A stretch of 64,000 nt of DNA from JBDNJM01 sp041687755 (lineage in GTDB: Bacteria > Planctomycetota > UBA1135 > GCA-002686595): positions 1-64,000 of the forward strand of contig JBDNJM010000154.1 in assembly GCA_041687755.1 (NCBI GenBank), written 5' to 3'. The notes below the pieces were generated by a model. The model saw nothing but the letters and a program-made list of their open reading frames with translations, did not search any database and had not been told where the DNA came from. This document shows, piece after piece, positions 25,712 through 35,800 of the stretch (position 1 is the stretch's first letter; each line of letters starts with the position of its first letter). Position numbers and translations under genes: made by a program.

Positions 25712-27256
25712 ATGGACCAAGGCTCGCTGGCTGCTCTCGACGCCCTGGCGGACTCCCTGCGGCGGGACCCGGGCGCGCGACAAACGCTTCGGCTCCTGCT
25801 GGACGCGCTGGAGGCCCTGCTCGTGCGCACCCAGCCGGATGCCCCCGACCAGGAAGGCGCGCCGCCGGGTGAGCGCTCAGCCTCCGAGCACGGCTCCGCC
25901 GAGGCGCTAGAGGACCTGGCCTCGAAGCTGGACGAAGGCCTTGGAACGAGCTTGTCTGCAGCGAGGAACGTCACGCTGCCACCCGCTGCATCGGCCCTCA
26001 CCCCCAGTCCGGCCCCCTCCCCGAGGCCCGAGCCCGCATCCGACGGCCCCGACCGCCTGCGCGCCACCGCCGACCAGGCGCGGCTGATCGCGCGCCTGTG
26101 CCGCGAGGTCGCGCGCGGCAAGGACACCACCGACGCCCTTGTGGCCCGGCTGCTCGAGGACGCCGAGGCCGCGGGGCTCAGCGACCCCTGGCCTTACTCC
26201 GGCGTCGCGCTGCAGGTCTCAAGCGAGCAGTTCGCCCTCGCTGCCGGTGTCTACGAGAATTTCGCGCGAGCGCTGCTGCTCGGCCTGCACTGGGAGGCAG
26301 CGGACGAAGCTGGGCACCGGCCCCCGAAGCACGTCGAGATCGAGCTCGCGGCCGAGGCCCAGAGCGCTCTGCGCGTGCTCTGGGGCGAGCTGCGGCTCGA
26401 TCGCCGCGTCGCCCCAGAGTGCCCACAGCAGGTCGAGGCGTTCATCTGGCTGCGCCGCTTGACGGAAGTCCGCAGGGTCTACGTCGAGCGTTTCCTGAGG
26501 CTCGAGCACCCCGCCGCTCCGGGCGCGCACCGGGATCTGCAGCGACGCCTTGAGGAACTGGAGCAGCGCTACGAGGAAATAGCGCGGCGCGAGCGGCGCT
26601 CCGGCGAGCTTGAGGACGACCTACGCAACCTCGCCAAGCGGCTCGCCAAGGCGAGCTCCGAGCGCTTCGAAGGCCTCTGGCTGCGGATCTTCAAGACGCT
26701 GGAAGAGTGGCGAGAAGTCGGGAACCCCCCCAGCGATCTCCGCGTCCGAGACCCCCTGGTCGGGCTCCTCGAGCGCCTCCCGCCCGAGCTCGAGCCGCCG
26801 CTGGCCGTCGTCGAGACGCTGCGAGCCGTGGAGGAGCGGGAGCGACGGGACCGCGAGCTCGAGGCCGAGTCGCAGGCGATATCGGAGCAGCACAGGGAGC
26901 TCGCCGAGCCCGCGCGGCGCCTCGCCGAGCTGCTCACGGACCGCGTCGTCGTCATGGTCGGTGGAGAGCTGCGGCCCCGCGAGCGGCGTCGGCTTGAGGA
27001 CGACCTGCGGCTGCGCGAGCTGCGCTGGATCACACCCGGGGCCCACAAGTCGCTTGAGCCGATCCACGAGGCCATCCGCAGGCCGGAGGTGAGCCTGGTC
27101 GTACAGATGGTCCGCTTCGGCGACCACGCCCTCGCCGAGCTGCGCGTGACCGCCGAACAGTGCGACATCCCGTTCGTCCGGCTCCTGGCAGGCTACGGGA
27201 CCAACCGCTTCGCCCACGACGTCCTAAACCAGGCGGGAGACCGCTTGGGCGCCTAA
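25712..27256 (+). CDS. Coiled-coil protein with DUF2325-like C-terminal domain
   Basis: A 514-residue protein of unknown function. Residues 1-115 are low complexity and Pro/Ser-rich. Residues 120-280 are helical, with an Arg/Glu-rich coiled coil near 270-320 (LQRRLEELEQRYEEIARRER). The last 100 residues (VVVMVGGELRPRERR, then LVVQMVRFGDHALAEL and IPFVRLLAGYG) resemble the DUF2325 fold: a Rossmann-like domain opening with a VVGG strand. The gene is flanked on both sides by pgk sequence (broken at 25170, intact at 27306). I do not know its role; the DUF2325 link is by motif shape only. Confidence 0.6.
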   Translation: MDQGSLAALDALADSLRRDPGARQTLRLLLDALEALLVRTQPDAPDQEGAPPGERSASEHGSAEALEDLASKLDEGLGTSLSAARNVTLPPAASALTPSPAPSPRPEPASDGPDRLRATADQARLIARLCREVARGKDTTDALVARLLEDAEAAGLSDPWPYSGVALQVSSEQFALAAGVYENFARALLLGLHWEAADEAGHRPPKHVEIELAAEAQSALRVLWGELRLDRRVAPECPQQVEAFIWLRRLTEVRRVYVERFLRLEHPAAPGAHRDLQRRLEELEQRYEEIARRERRSGELEDDLRNLAKRLAKASSERFEGLWLRIFKTLEEWREVGNPPSDLRVRDPLVGLLERLPPELEPPLAVVETLRAVEERERRDRELEAESQAISEQHRELAEPARRLAELLTDRVVVMVGGELRPRERRRLEDDLRLRELRWITPGAHKSLEPIHEAIRRPEVSLVVQMVRFGDHALAELRVTAEQCDIPFVRLLAGYGTNRFAHDVLNQAGDRLGA

Positions 27257-27305
27257 GCAAGCCCCGCCGCCCCCGCCGCCCCCGCCGGGATGCTGGGCGC
27301 AACGC

Positions 27306-28493
27306 TTAGGACTGGAGCGCCGCGATCCCCGGCAGGACCTTGCCCTCAAGCAGCTCGAGGCTCGCGCCGCCGCCGGTCGAGAGGTGGTCGATGCGATCGG
27401 AGAAGCCGAATTTCTCCGCGGCCGCCACGGAATCGCCGCCACCTACGACCGTCAGGCCGTCGCAACTCGCAACCGCTTCGCCCACGGTCTTCGTGCCGGC
27501 CTCGAACTGGGGCCACTCGAACACGCCCATCGGGCCGTTCCACACCACGGTCTTGGAGCCTGCGATCGCCTCGACGTAGGCCTTGGCCGACTCCGGTCCG
27601 ATGTCCATGCCCATCCAGCCGTCGGGAATGTCCACGCCCGTGTTCTGAGTCTCGGTGCCCTGCTCGAAGCTATGGCCCACTACGTGATCGCTGGGCAGCA
27701 GCAGCTGCACGCCCTTGGACTCGGCTTGCGCGATGGCAGCCTTGACCAAGTCGAGCTGATCCTCCTGGAACAGGCTCGTGCCGATCGTGTGCCCTTTGGC
27801 CTTGAGAAAGGTGTACGCCATCCCGCCGCCGATCAGCAGCCGATCCACGGTGTCGAGCAAGTGGTCGATGACCTTGAGCTTGTCCGAGACCTTTGCGCCG
27901 CCAAGGATCGCCGCCAGCGGCCGCGCCGGATCGTTCAGGACCTTCTCGAACGCATCGATCTCGCGCTGCAGCAGCAGGCCGCCCGCAGAGGGCAGGATCC
28001 GCGCGAGACCGCAGACCGAGGAGTGATCCCGGTGGCTGGTGCCAAACGCGTCGTTGACGAACACGTCGCCGAGCTCCGCGAAGCGCGCGGCGAGGTCGGC
28101 GTCGCCCTTCGTCTCGCCCGGATGGAAGCGCACGTTCTCGAGCAGCGCGACGGAGCCCTCCGGCAGGTCGTTGATCTGGGCCTGCACGGTCGGACCGACC
28201 GACTCCCGGAAGCCCATCACGAAGACCCCTTCGAGCAGTTCCGCGAGCCGGGCCGTCACCGGCTGCAGCCGCAGCTCCTCGACGACCTCGCCCTTCGGCC
28301 GCCCGAGGTGGCTCATCAGCACGACGCACTTGGCCCCGCGCTCCAGAAGGTTCTTGATCGTCGGCAGCGCCGCGCGAATGCGCGTGTCGTCGGTGATCCG
28401 GCCCGCGTTGAGCGGAACGTTGAAATCACAGCGCACGAGCACGCGCTTGGCCTGAACGTCGAGGGAATCGAGGGTGCGGATCTGGAGGCTCAT
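27306..28493 (-). CDS. pgk: Phosphoglycerate kinase
   Basis: Transfers phosphate from 1,3-bisphosphoglycerate to ADP in glycolysis. The 395-residue protein is full length: RVLVRCDFNVPLNAGRITDD at the start, MSHLGRPKGE, a GGAKVSDKL block, and the C-terminal nucleotide site GPMGVFEWPQFEAGT and GGGDSVAAAEKFG. The ATG at 28493 is chosen because a TAAACT box lies 7 nt upstream. The gene is downstream of gap on the same strand, but a terminator and a giant palindrome separate them, so it probably has its own promoter. Confidence 0.96.
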   Translation of the reverse strand: MSLQIRTLDSLDVQAKRVLVRCDFNVPLNAGRITDDTRIRAALPTIKNLLERGAKCVVLMSHLGRPKGEVVEELRLQPVTARLAELLEGVFVMGFRESVGPTVQAQINDLPEGSVALLENVRFHPGETKGDADLAARFAELGDVFVNDAFGTSHRDHSSVCGLARILPSAGGLLLQREIDAFEKVLNDPARPLAAILGGAKVSDKLKVIDHLLDTVDRLLIGGGMAYTFLKAKGHTIGTSLFQEDQLDLVKAAIAQAESKGVQLLLPSDHVVGHSFEQGTETQNTGVDIPDGWMGMDIGPESAKAYVEAIAGSKTVVWNGPMGVFEWPQFEAGTKTVGEAVASCDGLTVVGGGDSVAAAEKFGFSDRIDHLSTGGGASLELLEGKVLPGIAALQS

Positions 28494-28500
28494 GCCGAGC

Positions 28501-28506
28501 AGTTTA
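28501..28506 (-). promoter_or_regulatory. -10-like box TAAACT before pgk
   Basis: TAAACT lies 7 nt before the pgk ATG. The -35 position would fall inside the left arm of the 66-bp palindrome that begins at 28509. Confidence 0.5.
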
Positions 28507-28508
28507 GC

Positions 28509-28643
28509 GCGGACGGGCGGGTGGAATGGAAGAAGGTGTCGCATCAATTCCACCATTCTTCACCCGGGCGATCCGGAGGATCGTCCGGGTGAAGAATGGT
28601 GGAATTGATGCGACACCTTCTTCCATTCCACCCGCCCGTCCGC
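28509..28643. repeat. 66-bp-arm palindrome (giant hairpin) upstream of pgk
   Basis: Arms 28509-28574 and 28578-28643 are reverse complements with a single G/T mismatch near the tip and a 3-nt loop. The arm includes GGTGTCGCATCAATTCCACC. It occupies the pgk promoter region, between the gap terminator and the -10 box of pgk. Confidence 0.95.
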
Positions 28644-28665
28644 CGCACCGCCCTCCCCAAAAGCC

Positions 28666-28701
28666 GAGCGGCCGCCGACGCCAAGGCGCCGACGGCCGCT
28701 C
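28666..28701 (-). terminator. Hairpin terminator after gap
   Basis: A 9-bp perfect stem GAGCGGCCG/CGGCCGCTC with inner partial pairing, followed in the minus direction by GGCTTTTGG. It lies 23 nt after the gap stop. Confidence 0.65.
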
Positions 28702-28723
28702 TCCGGCGCTAGGCGCCCAGGCC

Positions 28724-29749
28724 CTACTTGCGGGCGCGCTTAAGCGAGTGCGAGAACTTCATCAGGTCGCAGACGCGGCTCGAGTAGCCCCACTCGTTGT
28801 CGTACCAGGACACGACCTTGGCCATGTTGTCGCCCATGACCATCGTCGACAGGGCGTCGAAGATGGAGCTGTGCGGGTTGCCGAGGATGTCGTTCGAGAC
28901 GAGCGGCAGCTCGGTGTACTCGATGATGTTCTTGAGGTCCTTGGTCTTCGCGGCGGCCTTGACGGCCGCGTTGATCGACTCAACGGTCATCTTCTTCTTG
29001 GACTGGAAGGTCAGGTCGACGACCGAGCCGTCCTTGACCGGGACGCGCATCGCCATGCCGTCGAGCTTGCCGGCGAGCTTCGGCAGAACCTTGCCGACCG
29101 CGCGCGCGGCGCCGGTCGAGGTCGGGATGATGTTCTCGGCGGCGGCGCGGGCGCGGCGCAGGTCCGAGTGCGGGAGGTCGAGGATGCGCTGGTCGTTCGT
29201 GTAGGCGTGGACCGTCGTCATCAGGCCCCTCTCGATGCCGAACGCGTCGTCGAGCACCTTGACCAACGGGCCGAGGCAGTTCGTCGTGCAGGAGGCGTTC
29301 GAGATGATCTGGTCGGTCGCCTTGAGCGACTTCTCATTGACGCCGAGCACGATCATCGCGTCGATCTCGTCCTTCGGCGGAACGGTCAGGACGACCTTTT
29401 TGGCGCCGGCCTCGAGGTGCTTCGCGCACTGCTCGCGGCTGCGGAACACGCCGGTCGCTTCGACGACGAAGTCAATCTTGTTGGCGGCGTGATCCAGGTT
29501 GGCGGGGTCGCGCTCGGCCGTGACCTTGATCTTGCGGACGCCCTTGCCGGCGTCGACGCTGATCCAGCCCTTGCCGGACTTGACCTTGGCGTCGAACACG
29601 CCCGTGACCGTGTCGAACTTCAGCAGGTGGGCGAGCACGTCCGCGCTGGTCAGGTCGTTGATCGCGACGACGTTCATCGTCGGGTGGTTTTCAAGAATGC
29701 GGAAGACGTTGCGACCGATGCGACCGAAGCCGTTGATGGCGATGTTCAT
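28724..29749 (-). CDS. gap: Glyceraldehyde-3-phosphate dehydrogenase, type I
   Basis: NAD-dependent oxidation of glyceraldehyde 3-phosphate in glycolysis. The 341-residue protein has the Rossmann start INGFGRIGRNVFR, the catalytic SNASCTTNC (Cys154) and the His partner in TTVHAYTNDQ, plus VSWYDNEWGYS at the C-terminus. IND after the second strand (near residues 30-32) fits NAD preference. A TACGCT box at 29804-29809 suggests a short leader of about 50 nt containing a run of C residues on the transcript. Confidence 0.96.
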   Translation of the reverse strand: MNIAINGFGRIGRNVFRILENHPTMNVVAINDLTSADVLAHLLKFDTVTGVFDAKVKSGKGWISVDAGKGVRKIKVTAERDPANLDHAANKIDFVVEATGVFRSREQCAKHLEAGAKKVVLTVPPKDEIDAMIVLGVNEKSLKATDQIISNASCTTNCLGPLVKVLDDAFGIERGLMTTVHAYTNDQRILDLPHSDLRRARAAAENIIPTSTGAARAVGKVLPKLAGKLDGMAMRVPVKDGSVVDLTFQSKKKMTVESINAAVKAAAKTKDLKNIIEYTELPLVSNDILGNPHSSIFDALSTMVMGDNMAKVVSWYDNEWGYSSRVCDLMKFSHSLKRARK

Positions 29750-30268
29750 GAACCTGGAGAGCCCGTTAGCGGGCCGGTGGGGACGTTGAAGGAGGGGGGG
29801 GGAAGCGTAGGACGCCGTCCCTGCGAGCCGTACGGAGACGGGCCGCTCGGGGCGGGTGGAGGGAGCTCAGGGGGAGCGTCAGGAGGAGCTCTGGGGCGGG
29901 CTTGGGGGGAGTCGCGCTGGGTCCGAAAGACCGGGGAGGGACGGAGCAGCCTCGCAGGCTCGTGCCGGGGCGCCCCCGCGGTTCCCGGCGTCGCTCCCGG
30001 TTCGGGGAGGCCGCGCGGGACCCGGGGCGTCCCTGGCCCAGCCCTGGGAGACGCGCCCCCCTGGGGCCGAGGAGCGGGCGGCTAGGGGCCGCCCCCCATC
30101 GAACTCGGGGGAATCGGGAATAGACGGGAAAGAAGATACTGGCGGCAGCCGAAGGCATCAACGCGGCGGAGTCTTGGGGCATGCTGGGCCCCGCTCGGTC
30201 GGCGCTCCTGGCGACCTCGGCGGCGGCTCCGACCGCCCCCACGCCCAACGACCACGCCGTCAAGTCCC
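29750..30268. other. Divergent intergenic gap between gap and tilS
   Basis: 519 nt. It holds the likely gap promoter (TACGCT on the minus strand at 29804-29809) and very G-rich tracts (for example around 29790-29800). No convincing open frame with a start signal is seen, and no clear tilS promoter. Confidence 0.45.
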
Positions 30269-31801
30269 GTGCCCCCCACCGCTGCCAACTCGCCCACCCC
30301 CCGGCCGCAGGAGCTCTTGGCCGGACGCTGGCGCGCCTGGCGGCAGCTCGCTGGGATCGCCGCGGACGAGCCGCTGGCCCTGGCACTGTCGGGCGGTGCC
30401 GACAGCGTCCTGCTGTTGCGCGCCCTGTGCGCCGCGGAGCCGCGGCCGCCGCTGCTGGCCGTGCACGTGGACCACGGCCTGCGGGGTGCGGAGTCCGAGG
30501 CCGATGCCCGCTTCTGCCAGGACCTGTGCGCCCGACTCGGCGTTGAACTGATCGTGCGCAAGGCCCGGCTCGACCCCGCCGCCCCCGGTCTGGAAGCGCG
30601 CGCGCGGGAGGCGCGCTACCGCTTGCTCACCGCGGAGGCTCGCGCCCACGGTCACCTGACCCTGCTCACCGGGCATCACGCGGACGACGAGCTAGAGACG
30701 CTGCTCATGCGCTGGATGCGGGGGACCGCGCTCGAGGGTTTGCGCGGCGCCCGCCGCGAGATGATCCTGCGCGGGACCGCCCCGGGCGTCGCCCCCGGGG
30801 ACGAAGCGCTCGAGCCTGTCCGCGTCGTGCGCCCGCTGCTCCCCCTGCGGCGCGCGGAAGTCCGCGAGATCCTCGAACTCAGCGGCCAGACCTGGCGCGA
30901 GGACAGCTCCAACGTCGATCCGCGCTTTACTCGCTCGCGAGTGCGCGCGAGCGTGCTGCCCAGCTTAGAGCGCACCTGCGGCCTGGATGCGCCCGCCCGG
31001 CTGTCCGGTTTCGCGCGCGCGGTCGAGAATCTAGAGCGGCAGCTGGCGCGCGCAACGGCCCACCTCGCCTGGTCCGATCCGCCCTTCGCGGGCGCCCGCG
31101 GCTGCCTCGCGCGCGAGCGCACCGGCGGCGAGATCGCCCGCTCCGCGCTCGTGCGACTGCCCGACGCCCTGCTGCGCCGCGCGCTCTGGCGCCTGCTGAG
31201 CGAAGGCACCGGGCAGGCCATCGGTCGCGACGCAATCCAGGAACTGATGGGCGACCTGCGCACCGCACGCACCGGCCGCCGCAGCCTCCCCGGCGACTGG
31301 ACGCTGCTCCTGCGATCCGCAGCCCTTGAGCTCTTGCCGCCGGCCGCGGGAGCATCTGCTGAGTTCGCGACGTTCCGCGAAAGCCTGACCGTTCCCGGCG
31401 AAGTCGAACTCCCCGACGGCCGCTGGATCCGCGCGCGGTTCGAGGAGCGCGCGGCGTCCCCCCAGCGCGATCCCGGAAGGGCGCCCTCGCGCGACCTACT
31501 GTGCGCCGAACTGGACCCCGCCCGCCTGACCCGCCCCCTGGAGCTGCGCTTCGCGCGCCCCGGCGACCGCCTCCAGCCGCTAGGGGCCCCCGGCACGCGC
31601 CCCCTCACCCGCTTCTTGGCCGACTCAGGCATTCCTCGTGAGGAGCGCGGCCGGATCCCCCTCGTCCTGCACGGCGACGAGATCATCTGGGTCGCCGGGC
31701 TGCGTCCGAGCGAGCCCTGGCGTCTGCGCCCCGCGTCTCGACGCCACCTGCGCCTGGAGCTCTCCGCCAGCGCCGCGCGCCGCTCCCGCGACGTCGGCTG
31801 A
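30269..31801 (+). CDS. tilS: tRNA(Ile)-lysidine synthetase
   Basis: Modifies C34 of the CAU-anticodon tRNA-Ile to lysidine with ATP, so that it reads AUA. The 510-residue protein has the PP-loop SGGADS at 41-46, HVDHGLRG and LTGHHADDELET, then REDSSNVDPRFTRSRVR. The C-terminal third has FARPGDRLQPLG and TRFLADSGIPREERGRIPLV, the typical TilS_C signature. The GTG at 30269 is the first start that keeps the whole PP-loop domain. It stands 279 nt before yggS. Confidence 0.92.
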   Translation: MPPTAANSPTPRPQELLAGRWRAWRQLAGIAADEPLALALSGGADSVLLLRALCAAEPRPPLLAVHVDHGLRGAESEADARFCQDLCARLGVELIVRKARLDPAAPGLEARAREARYRLLTAEARAHGHLTLLTGHHADDELETLLMRWMRGTALEGLRGARREMILRGTAPGVAPGDEALEPVRVVRPLLPLRRAEVREILELSGQTWREDSSNVDPRFTRSRVRASVLPSLERTCGLDAPARLSGFARAVENLERQLARATAHLAWSDPPFAGARGCLARERTGGEIARSALVRLPDALLRRALWRLLSEGTGQAIGRDAIQELMGDLRTARTGRRSLPGDWTLLLRSAALELLPPAAGASAEFATFRESLTVPGEVELPDGRWIRARFEERAASPQRDPGRAPSRDLLCAELDPARLTRPLELRFARPGDRLQPLGAPGTRPLTRFLADSGIPREERGRIPLVLHGDEIIWVAGLRPSEPWRLRPASRRHLRLELSASAARRSRDVG

Positions 31802-32080
31802 CCGCTCGGCCGACGCCCAGACCAACCCCGCGGACCCAGTAGCTCTGAACAGTGCCTCCGCAGAGTGCTTCTGCACGGCACCCCTGCACGGCTCCCTCCA
31901 TGGCCCCCTCCATGCTGCGCCTAACCCTTGTGACACCGCCCCGGCCGCCGGGTAGGCTCCAGGGATACGTACCGGCGGCCCGCTCGCCCTGTGGCTCCGC
32001 CGTCCGCGCGCCCGTCACCGCCGCGGGCCCCGCGAGCCCCCACCCGGCCCCTGCGCCGGCCCTTCCCTCCGCCAGCCCCC

Positions 32081-32800
32081 GTGCAAGCCCTTCTCTCCGC
32101 CAATCTCGCCTCCATCCACGAGCGCATCCGCGCCGCCCGGCCGGAGCAGGGCCAGGGCGCGGCGCGCCTGCTGGCCGTGACCAAGACGGTGCGACCTGAG
32201 GTCGCCGCAGAGCTCGCCGCCCTCGGCCAGCTGGATCTGGGAGAGAACCGTCCTCAAGGCCTGGCCGCTCTCGATGCCGCCGACAGGATTCGCAGCGCGG
32301 GCGCGCGCCTGCACTTCATCGGCCAACTGCAGCGCAACAAGGCCCGGCGCGTCGTGCGGCTCGCCGACGAAATCCACTCCGTGGATCGGGCCGAGCTGAT
32401 CGAAACCCTCGGCCGCGTGGCCGCCGAGGAGCAGCGCCAGCCCCGCATCTACCTGCAGCTCAAGCTGTGGCCCGAAGAGAACAAGACCGGCCTCGCCGAA
32501 GCCGAACTGGACGCCGCGATCGAGGCCGTCCTAGCCCAACCGGCCCTGGTCCTGCAGGGCCTGATGGTCATGGCGCCCTGGATCGAAGACGCTGCCGTCG
32601 CGGCCCGGGCCGCCACCGAGGTGTTCGAGCGCTGCGCCGCGATCGCCGCGGAACGCCGCGATGCCGGCTGGGCCGAGGGGCGGGCGCAGCTCTCCATGGG
32701 CATGAGCGGCGACCTCGAGGCTGCCGTGCGCGCGGGCAGCGATTGGTTGCGCATCGGGAGCGCCCTGTTCGAGGGCCTCGGCCCGGAGCTGCGCCGATGA
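32081..32800 (+). CDS. PLP homeostasis protein (YggS family)
   Basis: A 239-residue PLP-binding TIM-barrel protein that buffers pyridoxal phosphate. Key blocks: LLAVTKTV (PLP-binding Lys), DLGENRPQGL, HFIGQLQRNKARRV, LQLKLWPEENKTG, LVLQGLMVMAP and LSMGMSGDLEAAV. The GTG at 32081 gives a normal-length N-terminus; upstream residues would be Pro/Arg low complexity. A possible promoter (TTGTGACA and TAGGCT about 17 nt later, near 31930-31957) lies upstream. Its stop overlaps the kinase gene start by 4 nt. Confidence 0.88.
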   Translation: MQALLSANLASIHERIRAARPEQGQGAARLLAVTKTVRPEVAAELAALGQLDLGENRPQGLAALDAADRIRSAGARLHFIGQLQRNKARRVVRLADEIHSVDRAELIETLGRVAAEEQRQPRIYLQLKLWPEENKTGLAEAELDAAIEAVLAQPALVLQGLMVMAPWIEDAAVAARAATEVFERCAAIAAERRDAGWAEGRAQLSMGMSGDLEAAVRAGSDWLRIGSALFEGLGPELRR

Positions 32801-35800
32801 GCACCGAAGACCGTCCCGGCTCGTCGGACCGCGGCCTCGCTATCGAACCGGCGGGGGCGCCCGAGCGGCGCGTCGCGCTGCCCTCCAAGGGCGTCCTGAT
32901 CGTCGGCTCGGAGCCCGGGGGCGCCGGCCTCGTCGTGCGCTCCGAAGGGGTCGCCCGCACGCACGTCGCAATCGCCCCGCTGAAGGGCGGCGGACACGGC
33001 GTGAAGCTCATCGCGGAGGACGCGGGCGCCCAGCTCAACGGGCAGCCAATCCGGACGGCGAAGCTCAGCCTCGGCGACGAACTGCAGCTGGGCGAGACGC
33101 GCCTGCTGATCGTCCACACGGAGACCGGGACGCAGAGCGACGGTCTCGCCAGCGGCAAGGCGGGGCGCGATGCGGGGGGCGCCTTGCGCGCCGACGCCAT
33201 CCCCGGCTTCCGGTTGATCGAGAACCTCGGCCGCGGAGCCGTCGGACGGGTCGTGCTCGCGCATCAGGAGAACCTCGATCGACGCGTCGCGATCAAGTTG
33301 CTCGACAAGGGGCACGCCAAGGACGCCGAGTTCGTCCAGCGCTTCCGTGACGAGGCGCGCGCCGCCGCCGCGCTGCATCACGCCAACGTCGTGACGGTGT
33401 TCGACGTCGGCGAGGCCGAGGGGCAGCCGTACCTTGTGATGGAGTACATGGCGCGCGGCAGCCTCGAGGACCGGCTCACGGCCGAAGGCCCGTTGCCCTG
33501 GCGCGCCGTGCTCGGCGTGCTGCGCGACGCGGCCTCAGGTCTCGAATTTGCCGGCTCGAAGGGCATTGTCCACAGGGACATGAAGCCCGCGAATCTGATG
33601 CAGACCAACACCGGCGAGACCAAGATCGCCGACCTCGGCCTGGCAACGTCCAACTTCGCCGGCGCCTCGGCGACGTCCGGAAAGATTCAGGGCACGCCGC
33701 ACTTCATGGCGCCCGAGCAGGCCCGTGGCGAAGCCGTGGACGAGCGCGCCGATCTGTACGCGCTCGGCGCGAGCGCCTGGCGCCTGCTGACGGGCGAGAC
33801 GCCCTTTGCCGGCAAGGACGCGCGCGAGATCCTGCGGGCGGCCCAGTCCGAAGATCCGCGCCCGCCCAGCGAACTCGCCATCGGCTGCCCCGCCGGCGTC
33901 GACGCCCTGGTGCTCGAGCTGATGGCGAAGGATCGGGACGAGCGACCGCGCTCCGCGGCCCTGCTCAAGGCACGCGTCGACCAGCTGATTGCGAACAACG
34001 GGCACTCGCCCAACGCCGCTACCGGAGGCCGCCGAGGGCCTTTGCTCGTCGGAGCCCTGGTGCTTGTGATCGCCGGTGGCGTCGGCGCGGCGGCTTGGCT
34101 GCAGCGTGGCGGTGCTTCCGACGAGAGCGGCGGGTCTTCCCTCGGAGACCCCCTCGATGAGGTCGCGGAGACCGAACCCGGGGACGCCGCAACCCTCCAA
34201 GACCCCGGAGACGAGGTCGAACTAGGAGCCGCCCCGCTCGACCCTGACGCGGGAGCCCTCTCCGAGGGAGCTCTCGGAGAAGAGGACGGCGACGCGAGCT
34301 ACGAACGCAAAGGCCGGGAGAAGTTCGAGGCCGCCAAGTCGATGCTCGACCCAGAAGCGCAGATCGCTATGGTCGAAGAAGTCATCGCGGCTCACGATGG
34401 CTCAAAGCTCGGCGCCGAGGCCGTGGCATATCTTAACGGCCTGCTGGCGACACCCACCAAACCGGACCCCGCGCTCACGACCACCGAGACGGTCGTTTCT
34501 GAATCGACTGAAGACCGCCTCAGCCCCTGGGTTGAAGAGCTGCGGCTGCTCGCGTTCAGCGACGACCTGCTGCTGCCGGCCTACGTCGGACTCGCCGCGG
34601 TCGCCGCCGCCGAGCCCCCCGCCGAGGCGATCGCCCTGCGCTCGGTCGACGGCGCGGATGGGCTGGAGGCCTTCGAGGCCCGCCGATCAGCGCTGATCGA
34701 AGAACTCTCTGCCGTGCTCCAGGTCGAGGCGAACCAACGGCTGGACGTCGCTCGCGAGCGCGCCACCGAGGGCGCTTTCGACAGCGCGGAGGACGAACTC
34801 ACGCGCCTGCTGGGCTGGCTCCGCGATCGGGGTGAGGACGAGGCTCCCGGCTCCGACGCCACGGAGTCGGAGCGCAGCGCGACGCGCGTGGCTCCCCTCG
34901 GAGCCACCAGCGAGCGCGGGACCCGGGCCACGACGCCGCCCGCTGCCGAGGACCCGGAAGATCTCGCGGCTGCGGACGCCTCGCAGGGCCCCGCCTTCGA
35001 TGTGGCCTTCCTGATTGAACTCGACCGACGCGCGGTCGCGTTCCAGGACGCGCTGCCCTCCCTGCAGGCCACGCGCGGCGCCTTCCTGCGCCAGACGGAT
35101 CGCGCCCGGCTCTCGGGAGCGCTCTGGCCGGATGCGCTCGCCGGCGCCCTCTCGCGCGGAGAGCACGAGGCAGCCGCCGCCCTTCTCGCCGCCCTCCTCC
35201 CGAGCCTGGAGCACGCAGCCTACCGGCTCGCAGTCGGCGGCCTGCGCGACGCGCTCGTCGCAGCCGTCGGGTTCGACGAGCTCGTTCGCCGAACCTGGGA
35301 CGCCAAGGAATGGAAGCGCCAGCGCTTGCAGCTGCCCGGCGCCGGCTCCGGATTCGCTGAAGCCGTGTCCGTGGACGCGCGTGGTGTGTCCGTCGAGGAC
35401 GACGGCGGTGCACCGCGCCTGGTGCAGTGGAGCGAATTCGCTCTCGATCCGGATGCGACGCTCAACCTCGTCCAAGCGCGCCTCGATCGCGACTGGACGC
35501 GGGACGAGCAGCTCGGAATCGCGGGCTTCCTGCTCTCCGGAACCCTCGCCAACGCGCGTTCCGATGCGCTCGAGGGTCTGGAGCGCGGCGGCCTGCCGGG
35601 TTCCGCAGCAGGGCGCCTCCTCGAGCATCTCGATCCACTCGCCACATTCGCGGAGGGCCTCGGGGATCCTGACTTCGCGGCGCTCATCGATCGCGAGCGC
35701 TCGGCCCTGGAGCGCGTCTCCACCGCCCTCAGCGCCGCCCAAGATCGGGACTGGGCCAATGCCACGTTCGAGCTGGAACGCTTGTTCGACGAGTCGAGCG

